NCBI GenBank assembly: GCA_016722445.1
Contig: JADKIZ010000003.1
Location: 62,001-126,000, forward strand
Direction of reading: 5' to 3'
DNA length: 64,000 nt
Source: Flavobacteriales bacterium
Lineage (GTDB): Bacteria; Bacteroidota; Bacteroidia; Flavobacteriales_D; Sanyastnellaceae
In this document: in pieces, positions 18,250 to 26,578 of the stretch
How the letters are laid out: every line of letters starts with the position of its first letter
Numbering within the stretch: the stretch's first letter is position 1
Notes under the pieces: model-generated
What the model was told of the DNA's origin: nothing
What the model saw: only the letters and a program-made list of their open reading frames with translations
Databases searched by the model: none
Made by a program: the position numbers and the translations under genes

Positions 18250-18985
18250 TCAAAGATACTTCTTCAATTCGTTGAGTGAAGATATCGTATAAGTTGGTTT
18301 GTAATTGTGTCGCAAAGGATCGTGGCCCTCTCCCACCTGCATTTGACTGAGCAAATCTTCTGTTGTGGTAAGAAATGCCTGGTCCATTCCAAAGTCTCGT
18401 GCGCCAATGATATCTGCCACCCAATCATCTCCGATCATAAGGCTTTCATCGGGAGAAGCACCACTCACTTTCATGGCATACTCGAAAATGCCTGCGTGAG
18501 GTTTTCTCACACCACAATGTTCGCTATTGATCATGTGCTTGAAATAGTCATTCAACTTCGCGGCATTCATTTTATGACCTTGCACTTCAATGAATCCGTT
18601 GGTGATGATATGCATTTGATAGTTGGATTTGCAGAAATCCAACAAATCGTGAGCGCCATCCAGGGTATGCGGTTGTTTCGGACATATCTCCATAAAATCA
18701 TCCGAAAAACTTCTGACGAATTGGTTGGAGTCATGTTTACCGAGATCAGCGAAAGCGCGCTCAAATCGCACGTAACGCAGCGTTTCCTTTTCTATTTTCC
18801 CATCACGGTACAAAGACCATACATGATCATTGTGATGATGGTATCTGGCGAAAAACTTTTCGAAGTCGACGTCCGCAAGTTCATGCTTGTATTTATCGAA
18901 CAAGAGTTCAAGCGTAACACGTATTGAGTCTGAGATCCCATAGTGTACCGTCGAGATCAAAGAAGAGGTGTTTATACTTTTTCAA
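18250..18985 (-). CDS. YjjG-type HAD nucleotidase, frameshifted near its start
   Basis: The main body has HAD motifs: IITNGF (motif II), VRKPHAGIFEYAM with the motif III Lys and MIGDDWVADIIGARDFGM (motif IV). This composition matches the YjjG family of pyrimidine 5'-nucleotidases that act on non-canonical nucleotides. The obvious ATG (18960) gives a protein without motif I. In the neighbouring frame just upstream lies KKYKHLFFDLDGTLWD, which supplies the nucleophile Asp (18943-18985). A shift near 18930-18937, perhaps loss of one CT in a CT-repeat, has separated them. The true start is probably the TTG at 18985, overlapping the stop of the upstream gene. Confidence 0.82.
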
Positions 18986-19440
18986 AATGAAAGTCCGATC
19001 ATTTTCATGCCATATGCAGCAGAGGACAAAGCCACTGACCAACAGAAAAAGGCAATGATGAGTTTTGGTAATGCTGTTGAATTGTGTCTATATAGTTTTG
19101 CGCCGATCATAGCTGCAATGGGAACAGAAATCAGTCCGGAAATCATAAGGAGTCCGTTCAAACCATATTTCTTTTTGATTCGGATGAACCAACGATTTCG
19201 ACGCGTGAAAATTTTTCTTTTTGCATTGAAATGATGAGCCAGCCAAGTGAAGATGTATTCTCCGAAATGGAAAAAGATAAATACACCCAACGCTGCGCCG
19301 GTAGATGAAACAATGATGACTTCTATCCACGTCCACTGTTCACCCACATCAGGTTTGAGCAACATTCCGAATGGAACGAAGAGAAACTTGACGATTGCCA
19401 GCATCCACCAGCCAAAGACTTTCAGAAGATATTCCAACAT
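18982..19440 (-). CDS. Small integral membrane protein of unknown function
   Basis: The 152-residue protein has about four hydrophobic segments: LLKVFGWWMLAIVKFLFVPF, IIVSSTGAALGVFIFFHF, LLMISGLISVPIAAMIGAKL and LIIAFFCWSVALSSAAYGM. A basic loop (KRKIFTRRNRWFIRIKKKYG) sits in the middle. The G-x(3)-G-like glycine spacing suggests tight packing, but I know no family. Its start overlaps the upp stop (TAATG) and its stop overlaps the nucleotidase start, so the three are translationally coupled. Confidence 0.7.
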   Translation of the reverse strand: MLEYLLKVFGWWMLAIVKFLFVPFGMLLKPDVGEQWTWIEVIIVSSTGAALGVFIFFHFGEYIFTWLAHHFNAKRKIFTRRNRWFIRIKKKYGLNGLLMISGLISVPIAAMIGAKLYRHNSTALPKLIIAFFCWSVALSSAAYGMKMIGLSF

Positions 19441-20096
19441 TAATCTTTCCTCCCAAACGCGAGATCTCCGGCGTCACCTAAACCAGGAACGATATAGGCC
19501 TGTGCCGTGAGTTCTGTATCAATAGCACCTGCCCAATACTCGGTATTTTCAGGCAGAATACTTCTCAAATGTTTTATTCCCGAATCCGAAGCGATGATAG
19601 AAGCGATGTGTACTTTGGATGGATTTCCTTTTCTCAACAATTGTTTATACACCATTTCTATAGATGAACCGGTGGCAAGCATCGGATCAGCAATGATCAA
19701 CACTGCTTCATCGAGAGAAGGACAACTCAAGTAATCCACTTCGATCTCGAAATCTCCACCTTTGTGATGACGACGATAAGCAGCTGCAAATGCAGCATCA
19801 CTTTGGTCGAAATAACTCATCATTCCATGATGCATCGGCAAGCCCGCACGAAGAATGGTGCAAACGATGGGCTTTGTAGCCGGAACCATCATTTCAGCAA
19901 CACCTAAAGGTGTCGTTACATCCTGCTTTTCAAAATGAAATGACTTTGAAATTTCATAGGCTAGAACTTCGCCAATGCGCTCAAGATTTCTCCGAAAGCG
20001 CATACGATCACGTTGGATACTTTCATCGCGAATTTCACGGATGAATTGATTGAAAACTGAATTGTGTTTGACGAGTTCGTGAACCATAGATCTCAA
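19440..20096 (-). CDS. upp: Uracil phosphoribosyltransferase
   Basis: The enzyme salvages uracil with PRPP to make UMP. The PRPP-binding loop VLIIADPMLATGSSIEMVYK (about residues 131-150) and the C-terminal uracil-binding segment YIVPGLGDAGDLAFG are characteristic. Length (218) is normal. An internal ATG at 20087 (MVHELV) is an alternative start. It overlaps the following membrane-protein gene. With the YjjG-type pyrimidine nucleotidase two genes downstream, the cluster fits pyrimidine salvage and nucleotide clean-up. Confidence 0.94.
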   Translation of the reverse strand: MRSMVHELVKHNSVFNQFIREIRDESIQRDRMRFRRNLERIGEVLAYEISKSFHFEKQDVTTPLGVAEMMVPATKPIVCTILRAGLPMHHGMMSYFDQSDAAFAAAYRRHHKGGDFEIEVDYLSCPSLDEAVLIIADPMLATGSSIEMVYKQLLRKGNPSKVHIASIIASDSGIKHLRSILPENTEYWAGAIDTELTAQAYIVPGLGDAGDLAFGRKD

Positions 20097-20196
20097 GTAA
20101 TAGACGTCACTAATTTACGTCTATTCCAGATGTCTTGTTGCAGAAGAAAGTTATTTTATCCTAACCAAAAAAAAGGATTGCTCAAGAAATCAGAAA

Positions 20197-21189
20197 CTAC
20201 ATGCGTATTAGCATATCAACCAGTCGGTTCGAATATCCAAATTCATTATCGTACCAGCCAACCACCTTTACCATGTTACCAATGACAGATGTCAGTTGTG
20301 CATCAAAAACACATGAATGTGCATTATTGATCACATCAACAGAAACAATCGGATCTTCTGTGTATTCAAGAATTCCGATGAGATCAGTTTCAGACGCTTT
20401 GCGAAATGCTTCATTCACCATTTCAATAGTCACCGCACGATGAACCGTACAGGTGATATCCGTAAGTGAACCGTCGGGTACAGGAACACGCATACCACAC
20501 CCCCCCATGTGTTGAGTGAGGTGAGGAAACACACGCGTGAGTGCTTTTGCCGCTCCGGTAGTTGTTGGGATAATAGAAACAGCTGCAGCCCTGCTTCTTC
20601 TCAAATCCTTATGTGGCGCATCTTGAAGCCTTTGATCTCCGGTATAACTATGAACTGTGGTGATGTAACACGATTCAATGCCACACAACTCATCGAGCAC
20701 TTTGATCATCGGAGCAGCATTGTTCGTTGTACAAGATGCATTGGATACAATTAAATCTGCAGGTAACAATAAGTGATCATTCACACCCGGTACTATCGTT
20801 TTGATGAAATCATCTTCCGGAGGAACACTCAGCAAAACTTTCCCAGCGCCTTGTTGCAAGTGTTTGCGCAGAACTTCTTCTGTTTTAAACATGCCGGTAC
20901 ATTCGATTACAATATCAGGATGAAATGATGACCATGGAATTTGACCTATTTCATGATGATGAAGAAATGGAATTCTATTTCCGTTGACCACCAGAAAATT
21001 TGATTCGACCTCAACTTGCTGATGATTTTTCCCATGAATGGAATCGTATCGGAATAAATGCGCCATGGTATTCAAATCGGCGACATCGTTGATGGCGACC
21101 ACTTCAAAACGGGCATCATCCATAAGAAGCCGGGTGACTGTGCGGCCAATGCGACCGAAACCATTCACGGCAATCTTCTTTTTGCTCAT
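20197..21189 (-). CDS. gap: Glyceraldehyde-3-phosphate dehydrogenase (type I)
   Basis: The Rossmann domain begins KKIAVNGFGRIGRTVTR; the catalytic Cys is at about residue 150 in SNASCTTNNAAP, followed by TTVHSYTGDQ (catalytic His) and SIIPTTTGAAKAL, and the C-terminus has WYDNEFGYSNRLVDM. It oxidises glyceraldehyde-3-phosphate with NAD(P)+ in glycolysis, or runs in reverse. The ATG at 21189 is preceded by an in-frame GTG. The stop is TAG, which shows that TAG is an ordinary stop codon in this genome. It follows lipA by about 30 bases and is probably co-transcribed with it. Confidence 0.94.
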   Translation of the reverse strand: MSKKKIAVNGFGRIGRTVTRLLMDDARFEVVAINDVADLNTMAHLFRYDSIHGKNHQQVEVESNFLVVNGNRIPFLHHHEIGQIPWSSFHPDIVIECTGMFKTEEVLRKHLQQGAGKVLLSVPPEDDFIKTIVPGVNDHLLLPADLIVSNASCTTNNAAPMIKVLDELCGIESCYITTVHSYTGDQRLQDAPHKDLRRSRAAAVSIIPTTTGAAKALTRVFPHLTQHMGGCGMRVPVPDGSLTDITCTVHRAVTIEMVNEAFRKASETDLIGILEYTEDPIVSVDVINNAHSCVFDAQLTSVIGNMVKVVGWYDNEFGYSNRLVDMLIRM

Positions 21190-21223
21190 CACCTGAATAC
21201 CTGATTATGGAATAGAAACTTCA

Positions 21224-22099
21224 TCAGAAGAGATGTTTTTCGGCATGATAAGACGACCTCACCAATGGTCCGCTTTCGACATAACGAAAACCTTTTCCCA
21301 AAGCGAATTCTCTGTATTCAGCAAATTTTTCAGGAGTGATAAAATCAGCTACAGGAAGGTGTTTGGGCGTAGGTTGCAGGTATTGTCCCAGTGTGAGGAT
21401 GTCCACCTTAACTGATGCGAGGTCTTCGATTGTTTCAAGAACTTCATCTTCCGATTCACCCAGTCCGAGCATAACTCCACTTTTGGTTCTCATGCCACCG
21501 TTTTTCAAACGAAGCAACACTTCAAGACTTCTGTCGTATTTCGCCTGAATCCTCACTTGTTTGGTGAGTCTTCTGACTGTCTCCAAATTATGAGATACAA
21601 TTTCCGGAGCAGCATCAATGATATTCTGAAGATTTTCCCATTTACCTGCAAAATCCGGAATCAAAGTCTCCATGGTTGTTCCAGGAGAAATTCGTCTGAC
21701 CGCTTTTACAGTCTCGGCCCAAATGATGGAACCACCATCGGAAAGATCATCGCGATCTACTGAAGTGATTACCGCATGTTTCACTCCCATCAATTGTATT
21801 GATTTCGCCACACGCGCAGGTTCGTATGGATCCGCTTCGAGCGGTTTGCCGGTGGCCACAGCGCAAAAACCACATGACCTGGTGCAGATATTCCCCAGTA
21901 TCATAAAAGTAGCCGTGCCTTCACCCCAGCATTCGCCCATGTTAGGACAGTTTCCACTTTCACATATCGTATGCAATTGATGTTGATCCACCAATCCCCT
22001 GACCTTTCTGTAGTTCTCGCCTGTCGGAAGTTTTACCCGCAGCCATTTTGGCTTTGGAACTCTTTGTTGAGGGACGGCGTTCAATTCTGTATCGCTCAC
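21224..22099 (-). CDS. lipA: Lipoyl synthase
   Basis: This radical SAM enzyme inserts two sulphurs into protein-bound octanoyl groups. Both iron-sulphur cluster motifs are present: the auxiliary CESGNCPNMGEC (C-x4-C-x5-C, about residues 46-57) and the radical SAM CTRSCGFC (C-x3-C-x2-C, about 72-79). The family's C-terminal RSSYHAE ligand motif is intact. Length (291) is standard. Its ATG overlaps the stop of the beta-barrel gene upstream (ATGA). Confidence 0.96.
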   Translation of the reverse strand: MSDTELNAVPQQRVPKPKWLRVKLPTGENYRKVRGLVDQHQLHTICESGNCPNMGECWGEGTATFMILGNICTRSCGFCAVATGKPLEADPYEPARVAKSIQLMGVKHAVITSVDRDDLSDGGSIIWAETVKAVRRISPGTTMETLIPDFAGKWENLQNIIDAAPEIVSHNLETVRRLTKQVRIQAKYDRSLEVLLRLKNGGMRTKSGVMLGLGESEDEVLETIEDLASVKVDILTLGQYLQPTPKHLPVADFITPEKFAEYREFALGKGFRYVESGPLVRSSYHAEKHLF

Positions 22100-22869
22100 T
22101 TCTGATCGTATTTGGTACCGAAGAAAAAGTTGATATAAAGAGAAAAGAACAACTGATGATTCTTCGGATTCTTGCTGTCATCAGTGTATATCGCCATGAT
22201 TGGAATTCGTTTGGCATAGAGGTCCAGTGCAGCGCCGGTTTCAATTCCCTTCAACCGTTCTTTGCTATTGCTGTATTCAAAACCAAATGCGAATTTGAAA
22301 AAGGCACCCGGATAATATTTCAATTGATTGAATCCTCTTAAACCACTTGCCCTTCCGTAGATATTATCGATGTAATGACGATCTGGATCAAACTTTTCAA
22401 TTTCGAGGTAATATTGTTGAATTGGGGTATCGGTGGTATAGATGATTTCAAGATAAACCGGTTTGGTAAATCCGAATACTGGTCCGGCCTCCCAACTGTA
22501 TGACACTTGCACGCCACTTTTCTTGCGGAGTTTTTCTGTCACCACTATTTTTCTTCCAATACCTGTGCGCAGGGTATAAAAGTTATTTTGTTTACCGTAG
22601 AAATATGGTCGGGCATTTGGATCATTGATGGGGCTCCATGTCTTGGTTTCCTTTTCATGTTTTACAAAAAGCAAATCCGCATTGAATAGCCAAAGTTTGT
22701 ATGCCCCGTCATATTTGGCCATTGTACCCGTAAGTCCATAACCATTCATATTGATATTCAGACCACCGTATCTCTGTTTTCGGTACAATACAATATCTTC
22801 TTCATCGATATTTTGACCGATAGAGGTTTGAAATGCGAGTACCAGGAAGATAATGATGGACCATTTCAT
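22096..22869 (-). CDS. Predicted outer-membrane beta-barrel protein
   Basis: A signal peptide (MKWSIIIFLVLAFQTSIGQ) starts at 22869; the frame is open 24 bases further out but that extension is not signal-like. The mature part of about 235 residues alternates aromatic/hydrophobic strands with polar turns (GGLNINMNGYGLTGTMAKYDG, FYTLRTGIGRKIVVTEKL, FKFAFGFEYS) and ends in the barrel-like LFFSLYINFFFG. This is typical of small Bacteroidota barrels. Ligand unknown. The gene is coupled to lipA by an ATGA overlap. Confidence 0.72.
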   Translation of the reverse strand: MKWSIIIFLVLAFQTSIGQNIDEEDIVLYRKQRYGGLNINMNGYGLTGTMAKYDGAYKLWLFNADLLFVKHEKETKTWSPINDPNARPYFYGKQNNFYTLRTGIGRKIVVTEKLRKKSGVQVSYSWEAGPVFGFTKPVYLEIIYTTDTPIQQYYLEIEKFDPDRHYIDNIYGRASGLRGFNQLKYYPGAFFKFAFGFEYSNSKERLKGIETGAALDLYAKRIPIMAIYTDDSKNPKNHQLFFSLYINFFFGTKYDQK

Positions 22870-23007
22870 AGGCAGGTTCAAAGTTAGCCACATTCATAGA
22901 GAACAGGATAAAATGAACGCAAAAAATTGATCAGGATTGCCGATGCACGGATTTTAACCAAAACGCAGGAGTAAGATCACATCTTTGCAAAAAAAGAAAA
23001 GGTCGAA

Positions 23008-23418
23008 ATGAATCCGGGAATGAAAGTGAGTTATCAAAATGGTCTTCGCAATAAAGCAACCCACGTTCGCAGTGGAAATAAACTCATCACTGATGCACCA
23101 CCAGACAATCATGGCCGTGGTGAAGCATTCTCTCCAACAGACTTGATGTGCACGTCGTTGGCATCCTGTATGATAACACTGATGGGCATTACAGCTGATT
23201 CAAAAAACATCACTTTGGGAAAAATTGACGCCGATATTGAAAAAATTATGGCATCAGATCCAAGAAGGGTATCGGGAATACATCTGGCTATTTCAGTAGA
23301 GGATAAAAACTTCACGGAAAGGGAAAAAACCATTTTAGAAAATGCCGCACTTACTTGTCCGGTAGCCAAAAGCATTCACCCTGACATAGACGTACAAGTG
23401 AATTTCACTTATTACTGA
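23008..23418 (+). CDS. OsmC-family peroxiredoxin-like protein
   Basis: The 136-residue protein has both OsmC catalytic cysteines: one in LMCTSLASCMITLMG (about residue 53) and one in AALTCPVAKSIHPDI (about residue 115). The conserved FSPTDLM motif precedes the first. OsmC and Ohr proteins reduce organic hydroperoxides in the cytoplasm with lipoylated protein partners. That link is notable because lipA is close by, although on the opposite strand. A candidate -7 element, CATCTTTGC, lies about 20 bases upstream. Confidence 0.92.
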   Translation: MNPGMKVSYQNGLRNKATHVRSGNKLITDAPPDNHGRGEAFSPTDLMCTSLASCMITLMGITADSKNITLGKIDADIEKIMASDPRRVSGIHLAISVEDKNFTEREKTILENAALTCPVAKSIHPDIDVQVNFTYY

Positions 23419-23421
23419 GCA

Positions 23422-23544
23422 TTACTTCTGTTCTGAAACTTCCACTTTATTATAGGCTGCGCAAACTTCCTTCTTTCTGCGACAAGCAGACAGGGCTACC
23501 AACGTCACTAACAGCACAATCAGGGTCAAAAGTCCTCTTTTCAT
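23422..23544 (-). CDS. Tiny predicted lipoprotein (40 residues)
   Basis: The frame from the ATG at 23544 to the TAA at 23424-23422 encodes a signal (KRGLLTLIVLLVTLVALSAC) with a good lipobox, then only about 20 residues: C-R-R-K-K-E-V-C-A-A-Y-N-K-V-E-V-S-E-Q-K. A short Cys-bearing CRxKxxVCAAY tail with a clean lipoprotein signal argues for a real gene, although it is too short for normal gene callers. Function unknown. Confidence 0.55.
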   Translation of the reverse strand: MKRGLLTLIVLLVTLVALSACRRKKEVCAAYNKVEVSEQK

Positions 23545-23793
23545 AAGTGTTTTCTCAGATTCTACAGCCTTAGATAACACGAAAATAGTCCGAAATCCCA
23601 TTTTCCGACATCCAAGGGGATCACAAGTTTATCAACAAATCGAAAACACGACAAAAGCCCAGTGGATTCGACATGGATATGAATGGTTTGTGGCATCCTT
23701 CCAGCGAAGTTTTGCTTTTGTTAAAATCAAATTCGCAAACACATTAGAAGAAGTTTGTTTAAAAAAGCACTTTTTATGAGGGGTTTCTGAAAG

Positions 23794-23801
23794 TAGTTTT
23801 G
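23794..23801 (+). promoter_or_regulatory. Candidate -7 promoter element of carA
   Basis: TAGTTTTG matches TAnnTTTG perfectly and ends 7 bases before the carA ATG, so the transcript would be leaderless or nearly so. The -33 position holds only a T-run. Confidence 0.45.
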
Positions 23802-23808
23802 CCGCCTG

Positions 23809-24936
23809 ATGACACGCGACAATATTCCCGCGGTACTATTACTGGCTGATGGCACCGTTTTTCATGGAAAATCCTGCGGTGTGGTCGGCACAGCAACCGG
23901 AGAAATTGCATTCAATACTGCGATGACCGGTTATCAGGAAGTATTTACCGATCCAAGTTACTACGGACAAGTTCTGGTGATGGCCACCGCCCATATTGGG
24001 AATTACGGTGTTCACAAGGACGAAATCGAAAGTGATTCCTGCAAAGTTTCAGGTATTATCATCAAAAAATTCAGCGATATCGCCAGTCGAGCTGGCGCAA
24101 GCGGTTCCCTTCAGGATTTTCTGGTAAGGGATCATATTGCTGGAATATGCGATATTGATACAAGGGCTTTGGTGAGACATATCCGCAAAGCCGGTGCGAT
24201 GAATTGTATTATTTCATCGGACGATTTGGATATTCCATCACTCCAGAAAAAACTGGCAGCTGTTCCATCCATGGATGGTTTGGAGTTGAGCAGTAAAGTT
24301 GCTTGCACAAAGGCATACGAATTTGGCGATCCACAAGCAGCACATAGGGTTTCAGTTCTTGATTTCGGTGTAAAACAAAACATACTTCGTTGCCTTGCCG
24401 ACCGTGGTTGTTATCTCAAGGTGTTTCCACTTTCTTCCACCAAAGAAGAAATTCTGGCATTCAATCCGGATGGCATCATGTATAGCAATGGCCCGGGTGA
24501 TCCTTCAGCGATGCCAAATACCATTCAGTTGATACGCGAACTCGTGGAGACTGGTATTCCTGGATTCGGAATCTGTCTGGGACATCAATTGATCGGATTA
24601 TCACAAGGTTTGCAAACCGAAAAAATGTTCAACGGACATCGCGGAATTAATCACCCAGTGAAAAATATCATCACAGGAAAATCAGAAATCACAAGTCAAA
24701 ACCATGGCTTCGTGATTTCACACGATTCTGTGAAGAACAACAAGGATATTGAAGTAACGCATTTACATCTGAATGATGGCACCATTGCAGGAATCAGACT
24801 CGCAAAAAAACCTGTCTTTTCTGTGCAATACCATCCTGAAGCCAGCGCTGGACCGCATGATTCGAGATATCTTTTTGATCAATTTGTTGAGAATATGATC
24901 AAAGCAAAAACCGGTAAACTTCAACCTCAGGAATAA
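23809..24936 (+). CDS. carA: Carbamoyl-phosphate synthase, small (glutaminase) subunit
   Basis: The small subunit hydrolyses glutamine and passes ammonia to CarB for arginine and pyrimidine synthesis. Residues about 1-150 are the CarA-specific N-terminal domain (LADGTVFHGKSCG, FNTAMTGYQEVFTDPSYYGQ). The class I glutamine amidotransferase domain follows, with the nucleophile Cys256 in GFGICLGHQLIG and the His/Glu of VQYHPEASAGPHD near residue 345. The length (375) is normal. Enolase follows 30 bases later; carA-eno adjacency is common in Bacteroidota. carB is not in this window. Confidence 0.95.
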   Translation: MTRDNIPAVLLLADGTVFHGKSCGVVGTATGEIAFNTAMTGYQEVFTDPSYYGQVLVMATAHIGNYGVHKDEIESDSCKVSGIIIKKFSDIASRAGASGSLQDFLVRDHIAGICDIDTRALVRHIRKAGAMNCIISSDDLDIPSLQKKLAAVPSMDGLELSSKVACTKAYEFGDPQAAHRVSVLDFGVKQNILRCLADRGCYLKVFPLSSTKEEILAFNPDGIMYSNGPGDPSAMPNTIQLIRELVETGIPGFGICLGHQLIGLSQGLQTEKMFNGHRGINHPVKNIITGKSEITSQNHGFVISHDSVKNNKDIEVTHLHLNDGTIAGIRLAKKPVFSVQYHPEASAGPHDSRYLFDQFVENMIKAKTGKLQPQE

Positions 24937-24966
24937 CCCCGGATTCGTCCGGATAAAAAATAAGTT

Positions 24967-26256
24967 ATGGCACTGATTGCAAAAATTCACGCAAGACAAA
25001 TCCTCGATTCAAGAGGTAATCCAACCATCGAAGCAGAAGTTTATACCGATAGCGGTCACGTAGGTCGCGCTGCTGTTCCAAGTGGAGCAAGTACTGGTAT
25101 CCATGAAGCCGTAGAACTTCGCGATGGAGATAAAGGAATTTATCTCGGAAAAGGTGTAACCAAAGCAGTTCAGAATGTGATCAACACGCTGAATGATGAA
25201 TTACATGGTGCATCTGTTTTTGATCAGGTGATGATCGATCGTGTGATGTGCGCATTGGATGGAACAGACAACAAAGCCATTCTTGGAGCTAACGCCATAT
25301 TGAGTGTTTCTCTTGCCGCTGCGCGCGCAGCTTCAGAAGCGATTGGTATGCCATTGTATCGATATGTTGGTGGAGTAAACGCCAATACACTGCCGATTCC
25401 GTTGATGAATATTGTGAATGGTGGTGCACATGCCGACAATAAAGTAGATGTGCAGGAATTTATGATTATGCCTGTTGGTGCTGATACTTTCAGTGACGCA
25501 TTGCGCATGGGAACAGAAGTCTTTCACAACTTGAAATCAGTTTTGAAAAACAAAGGATTTTCTACCAATGTTGGAGATGAAGGTGGTTTTGCTCCTAACC
25601 TCAAAAGCAACGAAGAAGCGCTTCAATATGTGATGCAAGCCATCGAAGCTGCTGGCTACAAACCAGGCACAGATATATGTATTGCTCTCGATTGCGCGAG
25701 CACAGAATTCTATAATGCAGATAAGAAAAAATACATTCTTGAAAGCACAGGCGATGAATTGACCAGTACAGAAATGGTCGCGTATTGGAAATCATGGTGC
25801 GATAAATACCCCATCGTTTCGATCGAAGATGGATGTGCAGAAGACGATTGGGATGGATGGAAACTTTTGACCGAAGCACTTGGTGGTCACATTCAACTTG
25901 TCGGTGATGATTTGTTTGTTACCAATGTGAACCGTTTAGGAAGAGGCATTGAAGAGGGTATTGCGAATTCAATATTGGTTAAAGTGAATCAAATTGGTAC
26001 ACTTACCGAAACCATAGAAGCTGTTCAACTCGCTACGAAATTTGGTTACACCAGTATCATGAGTCACCGCAGTGGCGAAACAGAAGATACGACCATTGCT
26101 GATCTCGCGGTTGCACTCAACACAGGTCAAATCAAAACCGGTTCGGCTTCACGAAGCGACAGGATTGCGAAATACAATCAATTGCTTCGCATTGAAGAAC
26201 AACTTGCCAAAACAGCATTTTATCCCGGTCGCGCTTTTCCATTCCTACCAGCTTGA
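24967..26256 (+). CDS. eno: Enolase
   Basis: The enzyme interconverts 2-phosphoglycerate and phosphoenolpyruvate. The N-terminal ARQILDSRGNPTIEAEVYTD, the loop GAHADNKVDVQEFMIMP, VGDEGGFAPNL, the metal ligands around SIEDGCAEDDWDGW and QLVGDDLFVTN, and the signature SHRSGETEDTTIADLAV are all present. Length (429) is standard. It shares a transcript with carA and ends about 100 bases before a strong hairpin terminator. Confidence 0.97.
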   Translation: MALIAKIHARQILDSRGNPTIEAEVYTDSGHVGRAAVPSGASTGIHEAVELRDGDKGIYLGKGVTKAVQNVINTLNDELHGASVFDQVMIDRVMCALDGTDNKAILGANAILSVSLAAARAASEAIGMPLYRYVGGVNANTLPIPLMNIVNGGAHADNKVDVQEFMIMPVGADTFSDALRMGTEVFHNLKSVLKNKGFSTNVGDEGGFAPNLKSNEEALQYVMQAIEAAGYKPGTDICIALDCASTEFYNADKKKYILESTGDELTSTEMVAYWKSWCDKYPIVSIEDGCAEDDWDGWKLLTEALGGHIQLVGDDLFVTNVNRLGRGIEEGIANSILVKVNQIGTLTETIEAVQLATKFGYTSIMSHRSGETEDTTIADLAVALNTGQIKTGSASRSDRIAKYNQLLRIEEQLAKTAFYPGRAFPFLPA

Positions 26257-26354
26257 TGACATTGAATTGAAGCATCAAAAGGGTGAAGGAATAAAGTGTC
26301 AGGAGATTCTATCATTCTAACAACACTGCTGGAAGATACCAGCGAAAAAAATAA

Positions 26355-26395
26355 AGAGCATGCGTTGATCCAACAATGCGTGCTCTTTTGTTTTT
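26355..26395 (+). terminator. Rho-independent terminator after carA-eno
   Basis: A 13-bp stem (AGAGCATGCGTTG, 26355-26367, with CAATGCGTGCTCT, 26374-26386, including two G-U pairs) is followed by TTTGTTTTT. This is a convincing terminator. The remaining 180 bases up to the haloperoxidase gene contain no recognised gene. Confidence 0.8.
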
Positions 26396-26578
26396 AGTCC
26401 ACCTGTTGGGCTATTCACAACTTGAGGTGGACATTCGTATTAAAATGTCCTGAATTTTAACATAGAATAATTCAGACTCATTCTACATTCGCACCGGAAG
26501 CGATTCCACCTGATCGAGATGTCATTCACCTGACCATCGATCGGGTTGCAACTAACAACAACTTAATACACCACGTCT

